64,000 nucleotides of DNA from an uncultured Eubacterium sp. (GTDB taxonomy: Bacteria > Bacillota > Clostridia > Lachnospirales > Lachnospiraceae), in the NCBI GenBank assembly GCA_910584245.1, contig CAJTZF010000014.1, positions 1-64,000 of the forward strand. Direction: 5' to 3'. Position numbers and translations under genes: made by a program. The notes beneath the pieces were generated by a model. That model had not been told where the DNA came from, ran no database searches, and saw nothing but the letters and a program-made list of their open reading frames with translations. This document shows, piece by piece, positions 62,705 through 64,000 of the stretch (position 1 is its first letter; every line of letters starts with the position of its first letter).

Positions 62705-63553
62705 CGGTTTTGCCATTTTCCGTTTGCTCTTTTTGAATAGAATATTTCCCTCGGCCAGAAAACGGTTAATCAGCGCGCCAAAGAACAGAATGTTCATGCA
62801 TACGTACAGCCAGAGCATGAACAGTACGATATAAGTCAGGCTTCCGTAGATAGAAGAGAAGTTCGTAAAATAGTCGATGTAGATAGAAAACAAATAGCTG
62901 AATAGTATCCAAAGAACAGAGGTAAACATAGCTCCCGGAATTTCTTCCTTCACGTTTGGTTTCCGGTCGGGAATAAACATGTATAAAAGAAGAAAGAACA
63001 GGAAAAAAATCGTAAACCCGAGAAAGGAACGAAGTGAAAAAATTCCGATAAATAGCGGCGTTTCAATGGAAAAGAAGGAGTCGATTGCCAAAAGAATCCG
63101 GTTTCCGTATAAAAGCACAATAAGGGAGACGAGCAGGATGCCGGTGAAGGCAAGTGTATATAGCAGTGAGGAGAGGCGGTTTACAAGCCAGTTCCGGCGG
63201 TTTTTCACATTATATATTTTGTCCAGTCCGTATGTGATGCCCATAAAACCCTTTGAGCCGGACCAAAGGGTTGTGATGACAGTAATTGATAGGATAGTTC
63301 CGGAGGATTGGTGGTAGGCCTCGTTGATCCAGGTAGTTAAAATTTGGCTGATGCTACTGGGAACGACCGCGTCGAGCAGCCGGATCAGACTATCCTCTGT
63401 CAGCGGCGTGTACTTGAGCAGTGTGAAAAAGAACATGACAAACGGAAAAAAAGAAACCATAACGAAAAACACCACATGTGCCGCGTGCACAGATAAGGTG
63501 TTTTCGCTAAATTTATTCATAAACCATTTCAATACAAATTGTAAATGCTTCAA
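62699..63553 (-). CDS. YihY/BrkB-family inner membrane protein
   Basis: The 284-residue protein has about six membrane helices. The family pattern is seen in SVHAAHVVFFVMVSFFPFVMF near the start, TLWSGSKGFMGITYGLDKIYN, and SIYGSLTYIVLFMLWLYVCM near the end. Family members were called ribonuclease BN or virulence factor BrkB; the actual function is unsettled, with envelope or lipid roles suggested. It converges on the SpoIID gene. The start has AGGAAGGAC upstream on the minus strand. Confidence 0.9.
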   Translation of the reverse strand: MKHLQFVLKWFMNKFSENTLSVHAAHVVFFVMVSFFPFVMFFFTLLKYTPLTEDSLIRLLDAVVPSSISQILTTWINEAYHQSSGTILSITVITTLWSGSKGFMGITYGLDKIYNVKNRRNWLVNRLSSLLYTLAFTGILLVSLIVLLYGNRILLAIDSFFSIETPLFIGIFSLRSFLGFTIFFLFFLLLYMFIPDRKPNVKEEIPGAMFTSVLWILFSYLFSIYIDYFTNFSSIYGSLTYIVLFMLWLYVCMNILFFGALINRFLAEGNILFKKSKRKMAKPL

Positions 63554-63656
63554 ATGTCCTTCCTCTCATTTTCCTAGAATCAGCGAAAGCCTTTCATCGC
63601 TATAGTCTAGTATATGTTTCTTAGATGAAAAAATCAAGGAAAATACATCTGCTTTC

Positions 63657-64000
63657 CTATTTTTTTATTTTGATCCGGACCGAGGCTTTTTTCCGGCTGC
63701 CATCGGTGGCTGTGGCCGTAATCCGTACGGTGTGTCCCCTTCCCTTTTTTTTCGCGGTTACGTAGCCGCGTTGTGTGACAGTCGCCCATTTTTTCTTAGA
63801 GGAAGTCCACTTCACTTTCTTTGACGACGCGCCAGAAGGGGTGACAACGGCTCTCAGCCTCAGTTTCTTGCCCGCCTTCAGCGTCTTTTTGGACGCCTTG
63901 ATCTTTATTTTTTTTACCTTTACCTTTGGTTTTTGTTTCTTTGTTTGAACGGTGGCCTGGGGATTTGGCGGAGGATTTGTTGTATTGTTCTCTTCCGGGA
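63657..64000 (-). CDS. C-terminal part of a Big_2-type surface protein (partial)
   Basis: The minus-strand frame enters from the right edge and stops at TAG (63659-63657). It encodes a Pro/Asn/Gln-rich linker, then a Lys-rich Ig-like domain with KKIKIKASKKTLKAGKKLRL, KKVKWTSSKKKWATVT, GYVTAKKKGRGHTVRITATA, and a final KKASVRIKIKK. The pattern is that of the Big_2 domain in the SGNH esterase at 15076. What lies before it is outside the window. Confidence 0.75.
   Translation of the reverse strand, partial: PEENNTTNPPPNPQATVQTKKQKPKVKVKKIKIKASKKTLKAGKKLRLRAVVTPSGASSKKVKWTSSKKKWATVTQRGYVTAKKKGRGHTVRITATATDGSRKKASVRIKIKK

Overview
The window looks like chromosome from a low-to-mid GC Gram-positive anaerobe of the Clostridia, most likely Lachnospiraceae. 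The grounds are the tig-clpP-clpX-lon-engB run, AGGAGG-type ribosome binding sites, TTG and GTG starts, a lipobox lipoprotein, Big_2-type surface proteins, a GH8 exo-oligoxylanase and a complete sialic-acid pathway. No rRNA, CRISPR array, transposase or integrase was seen. There is one tRNA (Pro, anticodon CGG).

Layout. Positions 1-14.9 kb are core genes: a CPBP membrane protease, a lytic transglycosylase, gpmI, mnmA, glmM, a GH8 xylanase, the trigger factor/ClpP/ClpX/Lon/EngB proteostasis run, and serine acetyltransferase. Positions 15.0-17.7 kb hold minus-strand genes (a secreted SGNH esterase, a DUF4352-like lipoprotein and tRNA-Pro). Positions 17.8-22.0 kb carry an M15 peptidase, a MATE exporter and two CobW-type GTPases. 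Positions 22.2-24.7 kb are an AT-rich restriction-modification cassette (C5 methyltransferase, BsaWI-like endonuclease, Vsr). A capA-like gene and recD2 follow in core-type DNA.

Positions 28.1-52.5 kb are a second, much larger AT-rich island bounded by strong terminators. It reads as an unusual biosynthetic cluster without NRPS or PKS modules. It encodes six radical SAM enzymes (a HemN-like one, two SPASM proteins, a ThiH-like one, and a paralogous pair with unusual cysteine spacing). It also encodes a methyltransferase, a DHODH-type FMN enzyme, a creatininase-family hydrolase, a deoxyribosyltransferase-like protein, three adenylate-forming ligases, one acyl carrier protein, an SHMT-like PLP enzyme, a two-subunit ABC exporter and BtrH-like proteins. 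A DinB-fold protein and an AlkD-type glycosylase sit near its two ends and could be self-protection. A 32-residue ORF with a strong ribosome binding site and a leader hairpin open the island. The product cannot be predicted from the sequence. The proposal is a small molecule built on one carrier protein by ligases, edited by radical chemistry, passed on by BtrH-like acyltransferases and exported.

Positions 52.6-59.3 kb return to core-type DNA with nagB divergent from nanE-nanA-SSS transporter-yhcH-ROK kinase-nagA. Together these convert sialic acid to fructose-6-phosphate. The last 5 kb hold a hemerythrin protein, a DUF1848 protein, a SpoIID/LytB protein, a YihY/BrkB membrane protein, and the C-terminus of a Big_2 protein cut by the window edge.
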